Assembly: GCA_036401375.1 (NCBI GenBank)
Contig: DASWVB010000012.1
Coordinates: forward strand, 248,001 to 312,000
DNA length: 64,000 nt
Direction of reading: 5' to 3'
Origin: DASWUZ01 sp036401375
Lineage (GTDB): Bacteria; Acidobacteriota; Terriglobia; Terriglobales; Acidobacteriaceae
Shown here: positions 15,972-24,077 of the stretch, one piece after another
Layout: every line of letters starts with the position of its first letter
Numbering within the stretch: the stretch's first letter is position 1
The notes under the pieces: generated by a model
Told to the model about the DNA's origin: nothing
The model's database searches: none
What the model saw: the letters and a program-made list of their open reading frames with translations, nothing else
Program-made: the position numbers and the translations under genes

Positions 15972-17302
15972 TCACCACCACGGACAGCGCGTCCGCCAGG
16001 GGCGAGATCATGCCGCTCTCGACGGCCTTGCTCTCGGCGAAGATCGCAGACCCTCGCCCCGCACAAGCCTGGGTGCTCCGCGCGGGGCTGCTCTGGCAGA
16101 GGCGCAGACGGCTCGCCGCCGTCACCGGCATCTCCCTGCTCGTGAGCCTCGCCATCGCCTGCGCGATTCCCAAGCAATATGAATCGGTAACGCGCATCAT
16201 GCCCCCCGATCAAGGCGGCGCCGGCGGCCTGCTGCTGGCTGCCCTCGCCGGGCGCGGCGGCGGACTGGGCAGCCTGGCCAGCGGGTTCCTCACCGATCGC
16301 ACCTCGACCTCCGCACTCTTCATCAGCCTGCTGCGCAGCGGCACGATAACCGGCCATCTCATCGACCGGTTTCAACTGCAGCAGGTCTACAACAAGCGGT
16401 ATAGGGTAGACACGGCCAAGAAGCTGGTACGCCGCACCACCATCTCCGACGACAAGAAGAGCGGAGTCATCTCGATAGCCGTGCAGGACCACGACCCCGT
16501 CCGCGCCCGCGATCTCGCCCAGGCGTATCTCGAAGAGCTGAACAAGCTCGTGACCCGCACCAATACCTCGGCGGCGCACCAGGAGCGCATCTTCATCGAG
16601 CGGCGCCTGCAGTCCGTGCAGTCCGACCTTGAGACCGCGCAAGTCGCACTCGGAGAGTTCTCAAGCAGGAACAGCACCGTCGACCTCAAGGAGCAGGCCC
16701 GGGCCATGGTGGACGCAGCCGCCAAGGTACAGGGCGAGCTGCTCATCGAGCAGTCCGGCCTCGAATCCCTGCGCCAGATCTACGGCGACGGCAACATACG
16801 CGTGCGCGAGGTGCAGGCGCGCATCGGCACGCTGCAGCACGAGCTCGACAAGATGAGCGGCTCCTCCGCGCCCAGCTTTGCACCCGGGACCACTCCCACC
16901 GGTACCGACGCGACCCAGGACTACCCGGCCCTGCGCCAGCTGCCGCGCCTCGCCGTCCCTTATGCCGACCTCTACCGCCGGGTCAAGGTGCAGGAGACGG
17001 TCTTCGAACTGCTCACCCAGCAGTACGAGCTGGCGCGCATCAACGAGGCCAAGGACGTGCCCGTGGTCAGCGTCATCGATCCTCCCGGCATCCCCGAGAA
17101 GAAGGCCTTCCCGCCGCGGCTGGTGCTCACCCTGCTGGGGACGGTCTTGTCCTTCGTCGCTGCATCCACCGTGCTCCTGCTGCAGGCGCGCTGGGCCGAG
17201 GTCGATCCGGCAGACCCGCGAAAGCTGCTCGCCAACGACGTGCTGTTGAAGCTTCGCCACGGGATTTCGCGCCTCCCGCTGCTCCACCGGGGTCGGCCAT
17301 GA
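15968..17302 (+). CDS. Wzz/GumC-type chain-length determinant protein
   Basis: 444-aa inner-membrane protein with an N-terminal helix (about 52-73), a long periplasmic region rich in coiled coil (about 170-285) and a second helix (about 382-402) preceded by the Pro-rich Wzz motif (PPGIPEKKAFPPR). There is no C-terminal kinase domain, so it is the transporter-only type. The GTG start overlaps the export gene stop (GTGA), implying coupled translation. It should set chain length and bridge polymerase to the outer-membrane export channel. Confidence 0.87.
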   Translation: MITTTDSASARGEIMPLSTALLSAKIADPRPAQAWVLRAGLLWQRRRRLAAVTGISLLVSLAIACAIPKQYESVTRIMPPDQGGAGGLLLAALAGRGGGLGSLASGFLTDRTSTSALFISLLRSGTITGHLIDRFQLQQVYNKRYRVDTAKKLVRRTTISDDKKSGVISIAVQDHDPVRARDLAQAYLEELNKLVTRTNTSAAHQERIFIERRLQSVQSDLETAQVALGEFSSRNSTVDLKEQARAMVDAAAKVQGELLIEQSGLESLRQIYGDGNIRVREVQARIGTLQHELDKMSGSSAPSFAPGTTPTGTDATQDYPALRQLPRLAVPYADLYRRVKVQETVFELLTQQYELARINEAKDVPVVSVIDPPGIPEKKAFPPRLVLTLLGTVLSFVAASTVLLLQARWAEVDPADPRKLLANDVLLKLRHGISRLPLLHRGRP

Positions 17303-17378
17303 GAGCTCATTGCTCCTCTGCCTGCAGCGGTCCCAGGCGGATGCCCGCGACCCGGAAACATCAGGACACGGCCGCCTG

Positions 17379-18593
17379 ATGAGGATCCTGATCGCAGCCC
17401 CGTCCTCTTCAACCGCGCTCTCCGGAGTGGGCCGCCATGCTCTTAACCTGGCGCGCTGCCTGCTCGACCATCCTGCGGTGGATAAAGTCGACCTCGTCGT
17501 CGCGCCCTGGCAGCGAGAACTCTTTGCCGGCTCCGCAGTCAGCTCGAGCCCGCGCTTCAACCTGCACGTCGCCGCGATGCGCAGCGGCTCCTTCCACCGC
17601 AACCTCTGGTACTATCGCCGGCTTCCCGCGCTCGCCGCCGTGCTCGGTGCGGACATCGTGCACCTCGCCTACCCGGTGCCGGTAAACCGAGCGGCCTTCA
17701 CCGCTCCGACCGTGCTGACCCTGCACGATCTCTACCCTTACGAGATCCCCTCGAACTTCGGCTTTCCCCGCGCGCTCTTCAACCAGGCAATCCTGCAGCA
17801 GTGCCTTCGCAATGTGGATTCGATTGCGTGTGTCTCGGAGAGCACGCGCCTTCTGCTCAGCCGCTACGCCTCCGGTGGCGTGCAGGCAAAGGCATGCCGG
17901 ATCTACAACTGCGTGGACCGGCCGCTCGAGGCAGCCGCAGGGACGCCGATCCAGGGCTGGGAGCAGCAGCCTTTCCTGCTCACCGTCGCGCAGCATCGCA
18001 GCAACAAGAACCTGCCCTTCCTGGTGCAGGTCTTCGACCGGCTGCTGCAAAGCGGCAGCATCGATCGTTCGATGCGTCTGCTCGTCCTCGGCATCGCCGG
18101 CCCCGAGACCCGGCGCATCCAGCAAACCATCGAGCGGACCGGACTCGGAGACAACGTCGCCTTGATGGAAGGTCTGCCCGAGGCGCAGCTGCAGTGGGCC
18201 TATCGCAACTGCAGCGCCCTGGTCGCACCCTCGATCACCGAAGGCTTTGGATTGCCCGTCGCCGAGGCCCTGCTCGCGGGCTGCCGCGTAGTGTGCTCCG
18301 ACATCCCTGCCTTCCGCGAGATCGGCCTGGACCACTGCCGATTCATACCTCTCGACCGCGAGGCAGAGGGCCGCTTCGCACAGGCGATCGCGGCTGCGAT
18401 CGCTCAACCCCCAGCCACGCCCGTCTCCCTTCCCCAGCTCTCTTCCTCCCGTATAGCCGAACAGTACGTCCGCCTGTACCGGAGCTTGCTCCTCTCTCCT
18501 CAACCGGCGCCAGAAACCACTCTCCCCAGCTCCCCAGCTGCAACAAGAATGAGCAGTCCACATGAAAAAAACAAAGCTCTCTCCTTCAACTAA
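17379..18593 (+). CDS. GT4-family glycosyltransferase
   Basis: 404-aa GT-B glycosyltransferase. The N-terminal domain starts MRILIAAPSSS and has the glycine-rich GVGRHALNL; the C-terminal domain has EGFGLPVAEAL with the E-x7-E signature, followed by DIPAFREI. It transfers a sugar from a nucleotide-sugar donor at the cytoplasmic face during repeat-unit assembly. ATG 17379 is chosen over a TTG at 17310 because the fold begins there. It overlaps the next gene by 32 bp. Specificity cannot be told. Confidence 0.87.
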   Translation: MRILIAAPSSSTALSGVGRHALNLARCLLDHPAVDKVDLVVAPWQRELFAGSAVSSSPRFNLHVAAMRSGSFHRNLWYYRRLPALAAVLGADIVHLAYPVPVNRAAFTAPTVLTLHDLYPYEIPSNFGFPRALFNQAILQQCLRNVDSIACVSESTRLLLSRYASGGVQAKACRIYNCVDRPLEAAAGTPIQGWEQQPFLLTVAQHRSNKNLPFLVQVFDRLLQSGSIDRSMRLLVLGIAGPETRRIQQTIERTGLGDNVALMEGLPEAQLQWAYRNCSALVAPSITEGFGLPVAEALLAGCRVVCSDIPAFREIGLDHCRFIPLDREAEGRFAQAIAAAIAQPPATPVSLPQLSSSRIAEQYVRLYRSLLLSPQPAPETTLPSSPAATRMSSPHEKNKALSFN

Positions 18594-19476
18594 TGTCCTT
18601 GGAGTCGATGTCAACGCTATCGACATGGAAGCAGCACTCACCCTCATAGCATCCTTTCTCGCTGGACCAGACCAGCATGGATCAAACCAGAGTTCTTCGC
18701 ATGACGATCGACCAAACAAGGGTTACATCTGCGTCGCCGGCGTGCATGGGCTGGTGACCGCGCAGCACTCTCCCCAGCTCGCCGAGGCCTACGCAAACTC
18801 CGCGATGACCATCCCGGACGGCATGCCGCTGGTCTGGGTCGGACGCTTGCAGGGGCATCCATCCATGCGTCGAGTCACCGGACCCGACATCATGCTCGAG
18901 ATGTTCAGGAGCGAGAGGTTTGCCGGGCTCACCCACTTCTTCTATGGGGGCGAACAGGGCGTGGCCGGGCTGCTGCGCGACCGTCTACTCGCCCGGTTTC
19001 CCTCCGCCAGGATCGTCGGGACCTATACCCCACCCTTCCGCGACCTCTCGAGCGAGGAAGAGGCGGAGCTGATCGAGACCGTCCGCGCCCTCAAACCCGA
19101 CATACTCTGGGTAGGCATCAGCTGTCCCCGCCAGGAGCTCTTCATGGCGCGCTATCAGGAGCGGCTCGACGCCAGGCTGATGTTTGGAGTCGGTGCGGCC
19201 TTCGACTTCCACACCGGGCGTATTCGCGACTCTGCGCCCTGGGTCAAAGCCGCCGGACTGCAGTGGCTGCACCGCCTGATGCAGGACCCAAGGCGCCTGT
19301 GGCGGCGCTACCTGACCACCAACCCGGCCTTCCTCTGGAAGATCATGCTGCAGCTCACCGGACTCCGCCAGTACGCTCCCGCCCCGATGGCCAGCAGAAG
19401 CGTCCGGCCGGCAGCCAACGCCATCAGCCCGTCCAGAAAGGTCTTCGCCGGGCAGCAGGGACCCTCAGGCCCATAG
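18562..19476 (+). CDS. WecG/TagA/CpsF family glycosyltransferase (GT26)
   Basis: 304-aa enzyme with full family motifs: LGVDVNAIDM at the start, GVHGLVTAQHSP, the catalytic-Asp segment IPDGMPLVWVGR, RVTGPDIM, FYGG and VGISCPRQELFM, GVGAAFDFHTG. Family members add N-acetylmannosaminuronic acid, ManNAc or similar sugars to undecaprenyl-linked intermediates. The gene starts inside the 3' end of the GT4 gene. It closes the visible EPS biosynthesis set; no initiating phosphoglycosyltransferase or flippase is present here. Confidence 0.9.
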   Translation: MKKTKLSPSTNVLGVDVNAIDMEAALTLIASFLAGPDQHGSNQSSSHDDRPNKGYICVAGVHGLVTAQHSPQLAEAYANSAMTIPDGMPLVWVGRLQGHPSMRRVTGPDIMLEMFRSERFAGLTHFFYGGEQGVAGLLRDRLLARFPSARIVGTYTPPFRDLSSEEEAELIETVRALKPDILWVGISCPRQELFMARYQERLDARLMFGVGAAFDFHTGRIRDSAPWVKAAGLQWLHRLMQDPRRLWRRYLTTNPAFLWKIMLQLTGLRQYAPAPMASRSVRPAANAISPSRKVFAGQQGPSGP

Positions 19477-19746
19477 CTCGGATGAAGTGGCGGACTGCGC
19501 GTCCGACGGAACCGCAAAGCTCCTGAGTGCTGTCCCGGTCCGAGTCAGGTACGGCCCAGGGAGCAGCGCGCCCGGGAAGCAAAGCTCCCCTGTAGCGCGT
19601 CGAAACTTCCCTGAATCGCTCAATTTTGCTCAGCCAGGTTGAGATCGTGCTACTACACTTCACCCATCGGGATTTTTGTTGCTGCAAATCGGAGGATCTG
19701 GAATAAACTTATAAGGCCCTATCAGGGTTGTCTGGAGGTGTTTTTT

Positions 19747-19944
19747 TTGGCGGAAGTTCGAGTGCAGGAAGGCGAGCCGCTCGAAAACGCTCTACGCCGC
19801 TTCAAAAGGAAGGTACAGCAGGAGGACATCATCAAGGAAGTAAAACGTCACTCCTTTTACCTGAAGCCCGGCGAAAAGCGTCGCGTGAAGGAAGCTCTCG
19901 CACGCAAACGGAATCGCAAGAAAGCTCGCAAAGAAGCAGATTGA
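19747..19944 (+). CDS. rpsU: 30S ribosomal protein S21
   Basis: 65-aa basic protein with the S21 pattern (AEVRVQEGEPLENALRRFKRK, then KRHSFYLKPGEKRRVKE). S21 takes part in mRNA selection on the 30S subunit. The start is TTG at 19747: a strong GGAGGTG at 19734-19740 sits 6 bp upstream and the upstream open frame lacks S21 residues. A run of eight T (19741-19748) fills the gap and includes the first two bases of the start codon. Confidence 0.93.
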   Translation: MAEVRVQEGEPLENALRRFKRKVQQEDIIKEVKRHSFYLKPGEKRRVKEALARKRNRKKARKEAD

Positions 19945-20172
19945 TCTAGCAACCGGCGCCGCCAGAGAACGAAAGTCGCAGCGCGGCGCCGGGCCCTACC
20001 CCTCCGATATCGATTCGCCTTTCCCGAGAGGCTGGCGCTGTTTGCCACAAGTCTGACGCACCACGGGCCCTGACACATTCAACAGCAAGAGAGCCGTTCA
20101 GGCTGTCCGCTCCGGTGGAGCGCCTGCGCCTCTCTGTCTCGGGTTTTTCCAGAGCAGTTGGGAGACTAGCCT

Positions 20173-20502
20173 ATGAGTTTCATCGACCGGACACTCAAGT
20201 GTGCCGATTGTGGGGAAGAGTTCGTCTTTACCAGCGGAGAGCAGCTTTTCTTTCACGATAAGCAGTTCAAGAACGACCCCAAGCGCTGCAAGCAGTGCAA
20301 GGCAAAGCGCTCGACCGGCTCCGGCGTTCGCGCCGAGACCCGCACCCTGTGCTCGGAGTGCAACTCCGAGACGACCGTGCCCTTCAAGCCTACCCAGGGG
20401 CGGCCAGTGCTCTGCCGTCACTGCTTTCAGGGCCGGCGCAGCGTCGCCCAGGGCAGCATGGATACGGCCGCCGCGATGGGGGCCACTGCCGGCGGCGCCT
20501 GA
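20173..20502 (+). CDS. small zinc-ribbon protein
   Basis: 109-aa protein with three CxxC pairs: CADC (about 10-13), CKQC (about 39-42) and CSEC with CRHC (about 60-84). The first half, DRTLKCADCGEEFVFT...PKRCKQCK, matches the probable zinc-ribbon family zf-trcl; the second resembles the short CxxC_CxxC family. Zinc binding is expected, function unknown. It follows rpsU by 228 bp on the same strand. Confidence 0.78.
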   Translation: MSFIDRTLKCADCGEEFVFTSGEQLFFHDKQFKNDPKRCKQCKAKRSTGSGVRAETRTLCSECNSETTVPFKPTQGRPVLCRHCFQGRRSVAQGSMDTAAAMGATAGGA

Positions 20503-20533
20503 GGCCGGCGGCCATCTTCGCACTGCCGCGACT

Positions 20534-20983
20534 TCAGTTGGCTGCGGCCTTCCGCGCTGTCTTCACCGAACTGGCGGCCAGCTTCATCCCCTGGCCCTGG
20601 AGGTGTTTCTTGTCCTCATGGGTGACCAGCAGCGCTTCGATCTGGCGCAGCAGCTCCTGCGTGTTCATGGGCTTGACCAGCATCTCGTCGGCGCCCTCGT
20701 CCCGCCACTCGCTGCCCGGCAGCGGGAACGCGGTCAGCATCGCCACCGCCGGCTGATAGGTCGCCCTCTTGGCCGCGTGCACCACCTCGATGCCCGCCGA
20801 GTCGTTCTCCATCCGCATATCGGTGATCACCATCTGGTACACCTGCGAACGCAGCTTTAATTTAGCCTCGCGCGCCGAGGCTGCCGTGTCCACCTCAAAG
20901 CCGTTGATCTCAAGCACCGCCTTGAGCGTCAGCAGGATGGCGAGTTCGTCGTCTACCAGCAATATGCGCCGTTTCATCTGCAA
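20534..20983 (-). CDS. stand-alone CheY-like receiver protein
   Basis: 149-aa single receiver domain: acidic pair DDE (about 11-13), phospho-acceptor Asp in VITDMRMEN (about 55), the Thr in MLTAFP and the Lys in LVKPMNT. A 30-residue basic tail follows. There is no output domain and no kinase next door, so it is an orphan that probably acts in a phosphorelay or by protein contact. Confidence 0.87.
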   Translation of the reverse strand: MQMKRRILLVDDELAILLTLKAVLEINGFEVDTAASAREAKLKLRSQVYQMVITDMRMENDSAGIEVVHAAKRATYQPAVAMLTAFPLPGSEWRDEGADEMLVKPMNTQELLRQIEALLVTHEDKKHLQGQGMKLAASSVKTARKAAAN

Positions 20984-21467
20984 TCCCCCGAACTGCCAAT
21001 AAGTGTCTTTGCCCGGTCACCGGTAACACTGCTTTATAGAACACGGTAAGGCCCGAAGCAAGGCCCAACATCGCCATTCAACACCTTTAGTTCGCTCCGC
21101 ATGCTTTAGCGTCCACCCGCCGCAGCGCTTTGCAGCCGGGGCAAACAGGCCTGCCCCTGGTGTTGATTGCAACACACAACAAGCAGTCCGTCTCGCGGCG
21201 GCTCTCCCGTCTTTACTGCACTCCTGAGTCGCGTAAGTCGGGATGAGACCACGGCGCGGCGCCCCCGGCAAGCCGCTCGCTGGCCGAGGCTCCTGCGGTC
21301 ACGAAATGAGCCCGCGACAGGGGCTGCGAAACGCCGTCTTTGCTGCCCGATCAGACTCCCGGGGCGCAACTTTGACCGCGCCCGGCGCGCCGCAGGCGCT
21401 CTCCTGAAGATGCTATACTCGCGGTGCGAGGGCCTATGCCTTTTCGCGTCCCAGGAGGGACACACCC
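20984..21467. other. long untranslated region upstream of infC
   Basis: 484 bp without a supportable gene between the divergent receiver gene and infC. Overlapping frames exist but carry no known pattern and no good ribosome binding site. It probably contains the infC promoter and leader. AGGAGGGA at 21453-21460 is the infC ribosome binding site. Confidence 0.5.
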
Positions 21468-22097
21468 ATCGACAAGCGTTCGGCCAAATCCTTTATCCGC
21501 ATCAACGAAAAAATTCGCGCCCGCGAGGTCCGCGTCATCGACGACGCCGGCGAGCAACTCGGCATCCTGCCCCCATTTGAAGCACTGAAGATCGCCCGCG
21601 AGCGCGGCCTCGACCTCGTCGAAGTGTCGCCCAGCGCCGTGCCGCCGGTCTGCCGCATCCAGGACTATGGCAAGTTTCTCTACGAAAAAGACAAGAGCGA
21701 CCGCGCCGCCCGCAAGAAGCAGAAGATCATCATCGTCAAGGAAGTGAAGTTTTCGGTCACCGTCGACGAGCACGATTATCAGACCAAGAAGAACCAGGCC
21801 GTCCGCTTCCTCACCGAGGGCGACAAGGTCAAGGCGTCGCTGCGCTTCAAGGGCCGCCAGATGGCCCACCGCGAGCTCGGCTACGCGATCATCAACCGCC
21901 TGATTCAGGACATCGGCGAAGCCGGAGCAGTCGAGTTCATGCCTCGCATGGAGGGCACCACGCTGCACGCCATCCTCGCGCCCGGCAAGAAGCCCGAGAT
22001 CCAGAAGCCGCCCAAGGCGCCCTCCGCCCCGAAGCCGCCAGCCCCCCAGGCCGCCCCGCCCGCTCCGGCTCCCGCAAGCACAGCCCAGCAGTCGTAG
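21468..22097 (+). CDS. infC: translation initiation factor IF-3 with apparent ATC start
   Basis: 209-aa IF-3. The N-domain begins IDKRSAKSFIRINEKIRAREVRVID; the C-domain carries VKFSVTVDEHDYQTKKNQAVRFL and LRFKGRQMAHRELG. A Pro/Ala/Lys-rich tail of about 35 residues extends past the usual end. IF-3 prevents subunit joining and rejects non-canonical initiation. No in-frame ATG, GTG or TTG lies between an excellent ribosome binding site (21453-21460) and the conserved N-terminus, so ATC at 21468 is the likely start. E. coli infC uses ATT for autoregulation, and the same logic fits here. A frame starting at 21624 would delete most of the N-domain. Confidence 0.93.
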   Translation: MDKRSAKSFIRINEKIRAREVRVIDDAGEQLGILPPFEALKIARERGLDLVEVSPSAVPPVCRIQDYGKFLYEKDKSDRAARKKQKIIIVKEVKFSVTVDEHDYQTKKNQAVRFLTEGDKVKASLRFKGRQMAHRELGYAIINRLIQDIGEAGAVEFMPRMEGTTLHAILAPGKKPEIQKPPKAPSAPKPPAPQAAPPAPAPASTAQQS

Positions 22098-22112
22098 GCA
22101 TCGGCTACGATC

Positions 22113-22148
22113 CGGCTTTGCAGGCCCTCGCAGCAAGGGCCTGAGCCG
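22113..22148 (+). promoter_or_regulatory. strong hairpin in infC-rpmI intergenic region
   Basis: A stem pairs CGGCT with AGCCG (22113-22117 / 22144-22148) and CAGGCCCT with AGGGCCTG (22121-22128 / 22136-22143). There is no T-run, so it is not a classic intrinsic terminator. It sits in the 321-bp gap before rpmI and could be an attenuator, a processing site or part of an L20 control region. I see nothing else in that gap. Confidence 0.55.
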
Positions 22149-22418
22149 TAGATCGTCGTACCGCTTGTCACTCGTGGCGAGACCGCCCTGGAAGACGGTG
22201 AGTTTCTGACCCATGAAGAGGCCGGTAACAGGCTCGAGCGCTTCCTGCATCCTGGATGAAGATTCGCTGGTCGCTGCCGGCTGCAGAAGACCTACAGCGC
22301 ATCTGTACATGGAGCGCGCGTCTATCTGACACAACGCGATCGCTGTCTCCTTGCTCAGACGGCGCGCCCTCCGTATACTGGTTGATGTTGCAAGCGTCGA
22401 ATTTCCAGCAGGATACAC

Positions 22419-22616
22419 ATGCCAAAACTCAAGACACACACCGGCGCGGCCAAGCGCTTTCATAAGACTGGCACCGGCAAGATCAAGCGCGGCCAGACCA
22501 AGATGCGCCACATCCTTACGTCCAAGGCGACCAAGACCAAGCGCAAGCTCGCAGCGAGCTCGCTCGTCTCCGACGCCGACTACGCCAAGGTCTCGCGCAT
22601 GATCCCCTACGCCTGA
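22419..22616 (+). CDS. rpmI: 50S ribosomal protein L35
   Basis: 65-aa very basic protein with the full L35 pattern MPKLKTHTGAAKRFHKTGTGKIKR and a short C-terminus (SRMIPYA). It lies between infC and rplT in the conserved IF3-L35-L20 order. CAGGA upstream of the ATG serves as ribosome binding site. Confidence 0.97.
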   Translation: MPKLKTHTGAAKRFHKTGTGKIKRGQTKMRHILTSKATKTKRKLAASSLVSDADYAKVSRMIPYA

Positions 22617-22622
22617 TCGATA

Positions 22623-22676
22623 CTCTCTTCGCCTCGAAATACACGGGGAAGAGAGCATCAGGGCCGTCCACGGCCC
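22623..22676 (+). promoter_or_regulatory. hairpins between rpmI and rplT
   Basis: Two inverted repeats: CTCTCTTC/GAAGAGAG (22623-22630 / 22648-22655) and a GC-rich stem GGGCCG/CGGCCC (22661-22666 / 22671-22676) with a TCCA loop. The 213-bp rpmI-rplT gap is long for this operon, where L20 often represses translation by binding mRNA structure. A regulatory role is inferred. Confidence 0.45.
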
Positions 22677-22829
22677 CCGGCCGCTCTAACACGCCGAGCG
22701 CCGAGAGATCAGGGCACGAGAGCAGCAAGCGAGTGAAGAGGTCAAAGCCGAGCCCGAGCTCATCTGAGCTGTCCAGGGCAAGGCATCCTGCCTCCAGCCG
22801 CACAACGAACCATATAAAGGAGCACGACC

Positions 22830-23195
22830 ATGCCACGCGTAAAACGAAGCCATAAGCGTACCGACCGCCGCAAAAAGATCCTCAAGCGCGCCAGCGGCTA
22901 CTTTCTCACTAAATCGAAGCTCTACCAGGCCGCCCAGGAGGCCGTTGAGCGAGGGCTGAAGTTCGCCTACATCGGCCGCCGCCAGAAGAAGCGCCAGTAC
23001 CGCTCGCTCTGGATCGTCCGCATCAACGCCGCTGCCAACCTGAATGGAATCAGCTACTCACAGTTCATTCACGGCCTCAAGCTAGCGGGCGTCGAGCTCG
23101 ATCGCAAGATCCTTGCCGACATCGCGGTGCGCGACGAGGCCGGCTTTGTCGCGCTCGTCGAGCAGGCCAAGGGCGCCCTCACTGCAGCCGCCTGA
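22830..23195 (+). CDS. rplT: 50S ribosomal protein L20
   Basis: 121-aa L20 starting MPRVKRSHKRTDRRKKILKR, with the conserved SKLYQAAQEAVERGLKFAYIGRR and LWIVRINAAANLNGISYSQFIHGL. It binds 23S rRNA early in 50S assembly and in many bacteria represses its own operon. AAAGGAG precedes the ATG. Confidence 0.97.
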   Translation: MPRVKRSHKRTDRRKKILKRASGYFLTKSKLYQAAQEAVERGLKFAYIGRRQKKRQYRSLWIVRINAAANLNGISYSQFIHGLKLAGVELDRKILADIAVRDEAGFVALVEQAKGALTAAA

Positions 23196-23344
23196 CGACC
23201 AAGCAAACCCCCGAGACCTGCCGTCGAGAGGGCCGTGCCAGGCACCTGCAGACGCCTCTGAAAAAACCGTTGAACAGATTGCGATTGTCGCCGATACACT
23301 CCACACGCAATTGGGCTCTTGAAAGTCCTGGGAGAGGTGTCGAT

Positions 23345-23575
23345 ATGATAATCAGCCAAGTACAAGAACCGTCCATCGCCGACCTCGGGCACGCCGTGGC
23401 GGACAACTATCTCGCGGGCTCCGCAGGCAGCAGTACTCGCGCTGCGGTCGTAAAAGACAGCGACGGCGGATACCGCGCCTACGTTGTTCCTTCGCTTCCC
23501 GGGCAGAGCGCCAGCGGCTCCAGCCCGCTCGCAGCGGAGTCAAATCTGAACCTGATCCTGGACGTGCGGGCCTGA
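23345..23575 (+). CDS. small hypothetical protein
   Basis: 76-aa protein beginning MIISQVQEPSIADLGHAVADNYLAG. GGGAGAGGTG just upstream is a plausible ribosome binding site, and composition matches neighbouring coding DNA. No signal peptide, membrane segment or known motif is visible. It lies 149 bp after rplT. Function unknown. Confidence 0.5.
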   Translation: MIISQVQEPSIADLGHAVADNYLAGSAGSSTRAAVVKDSDGGYRAYVVPSLPGQSASGSSPLAAESNLNLILDVRA

Positions 23576-23862
23576 CCGCGCTATCCTGACCGGCCAACTT
23601 GACCGTCGGCAACCCTGCGCGCAGCCAATGAGCGCCCAACCTGGACCTCCGCAGCCTTGTCTCGTTGACACGGCTCGCGGCAGTCCGGCGGCGGGTCACG
23701 AGCGCAGCAGCAAGGGCCCGGAAAAATCTAAAGCCGCCAGTTGACACGTCTGCTAAACTGGGCGGGCGTGTGATCGAAATGGGTCTTTTCACGTCGCTAG
23801 CCTGGGCGTCTTCGAGGCTCGTCTCTCTTCAGCCGCAATCCATCTCCAGGAAAACAGCAACA

Positions 23863-24063
23863 ATGGAACAGGGTACCGTGAAGTGGTTTAACGACGCCAA
23901 GGGGTTTGGCTTCATCTCGCGCCAGAACGGTGAAGATGTCTTCGTCCATTATTCCGCCATCAACTCGAACGGCTTCAAGAGCCTGCAGGAAGGCCAAGCG
24001 GTCCAGTTCAACGTGATCAAGGGACCGAAGGGCTGGCAGGCTGCCGACGTCCAGCCGCTCTAA
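23863..24063 (+). CDS. cspA: cold-shock domain RNA chaperone
   Basis: 66-aa single cold-shock domain with both RNA-binding motifs: KGFGFI (RNP1) and DVFVHY (RNP2), starting MEQGTVKWFNDA. It binds single-stranded nucleic acids and melts mRNA structure. An extended -10 TGCTAAACT lies at about 23749-23757 and implies a leader of roughly 100 nt, as is common for csp genes; a frame extending upstream to 23665 is untranslated leader. Confidence 0.95.
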   Translation: MEQGTVKWFNDAKGFGFISRQNGEDVFVHYSAINSNGFKSLQEGQAVQFNVIKGPKGWQAADVQPL

Positions 24064-24077
24064 GCTCTCCAGAGCGT

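Noticed and set aside
17409..18719. 436-codon minus-strand open frame opposite the GT4 and WecG genes
   Set aside because: It is antisense to two well-supported genes, has no ribosome binding site or domain, and long antisense frames are common at this GC content.
20053..20080. Two TGAC motifs upstream of the zinc-ribbon gene
   Set aside because: They are 18 bp apart, out of the 11-bp phase.
22165..22170. Isolated TTGTCA near the infC-rpmI gap
   Set aside because: No second half-site at 11 or 22 bp and no spaced -10; single matches are expected by chance.
21351..22658. 435-codon minus-strand open frame over infC and rpmI
   Set aside because: Antisense shadow of conserved translation genes.
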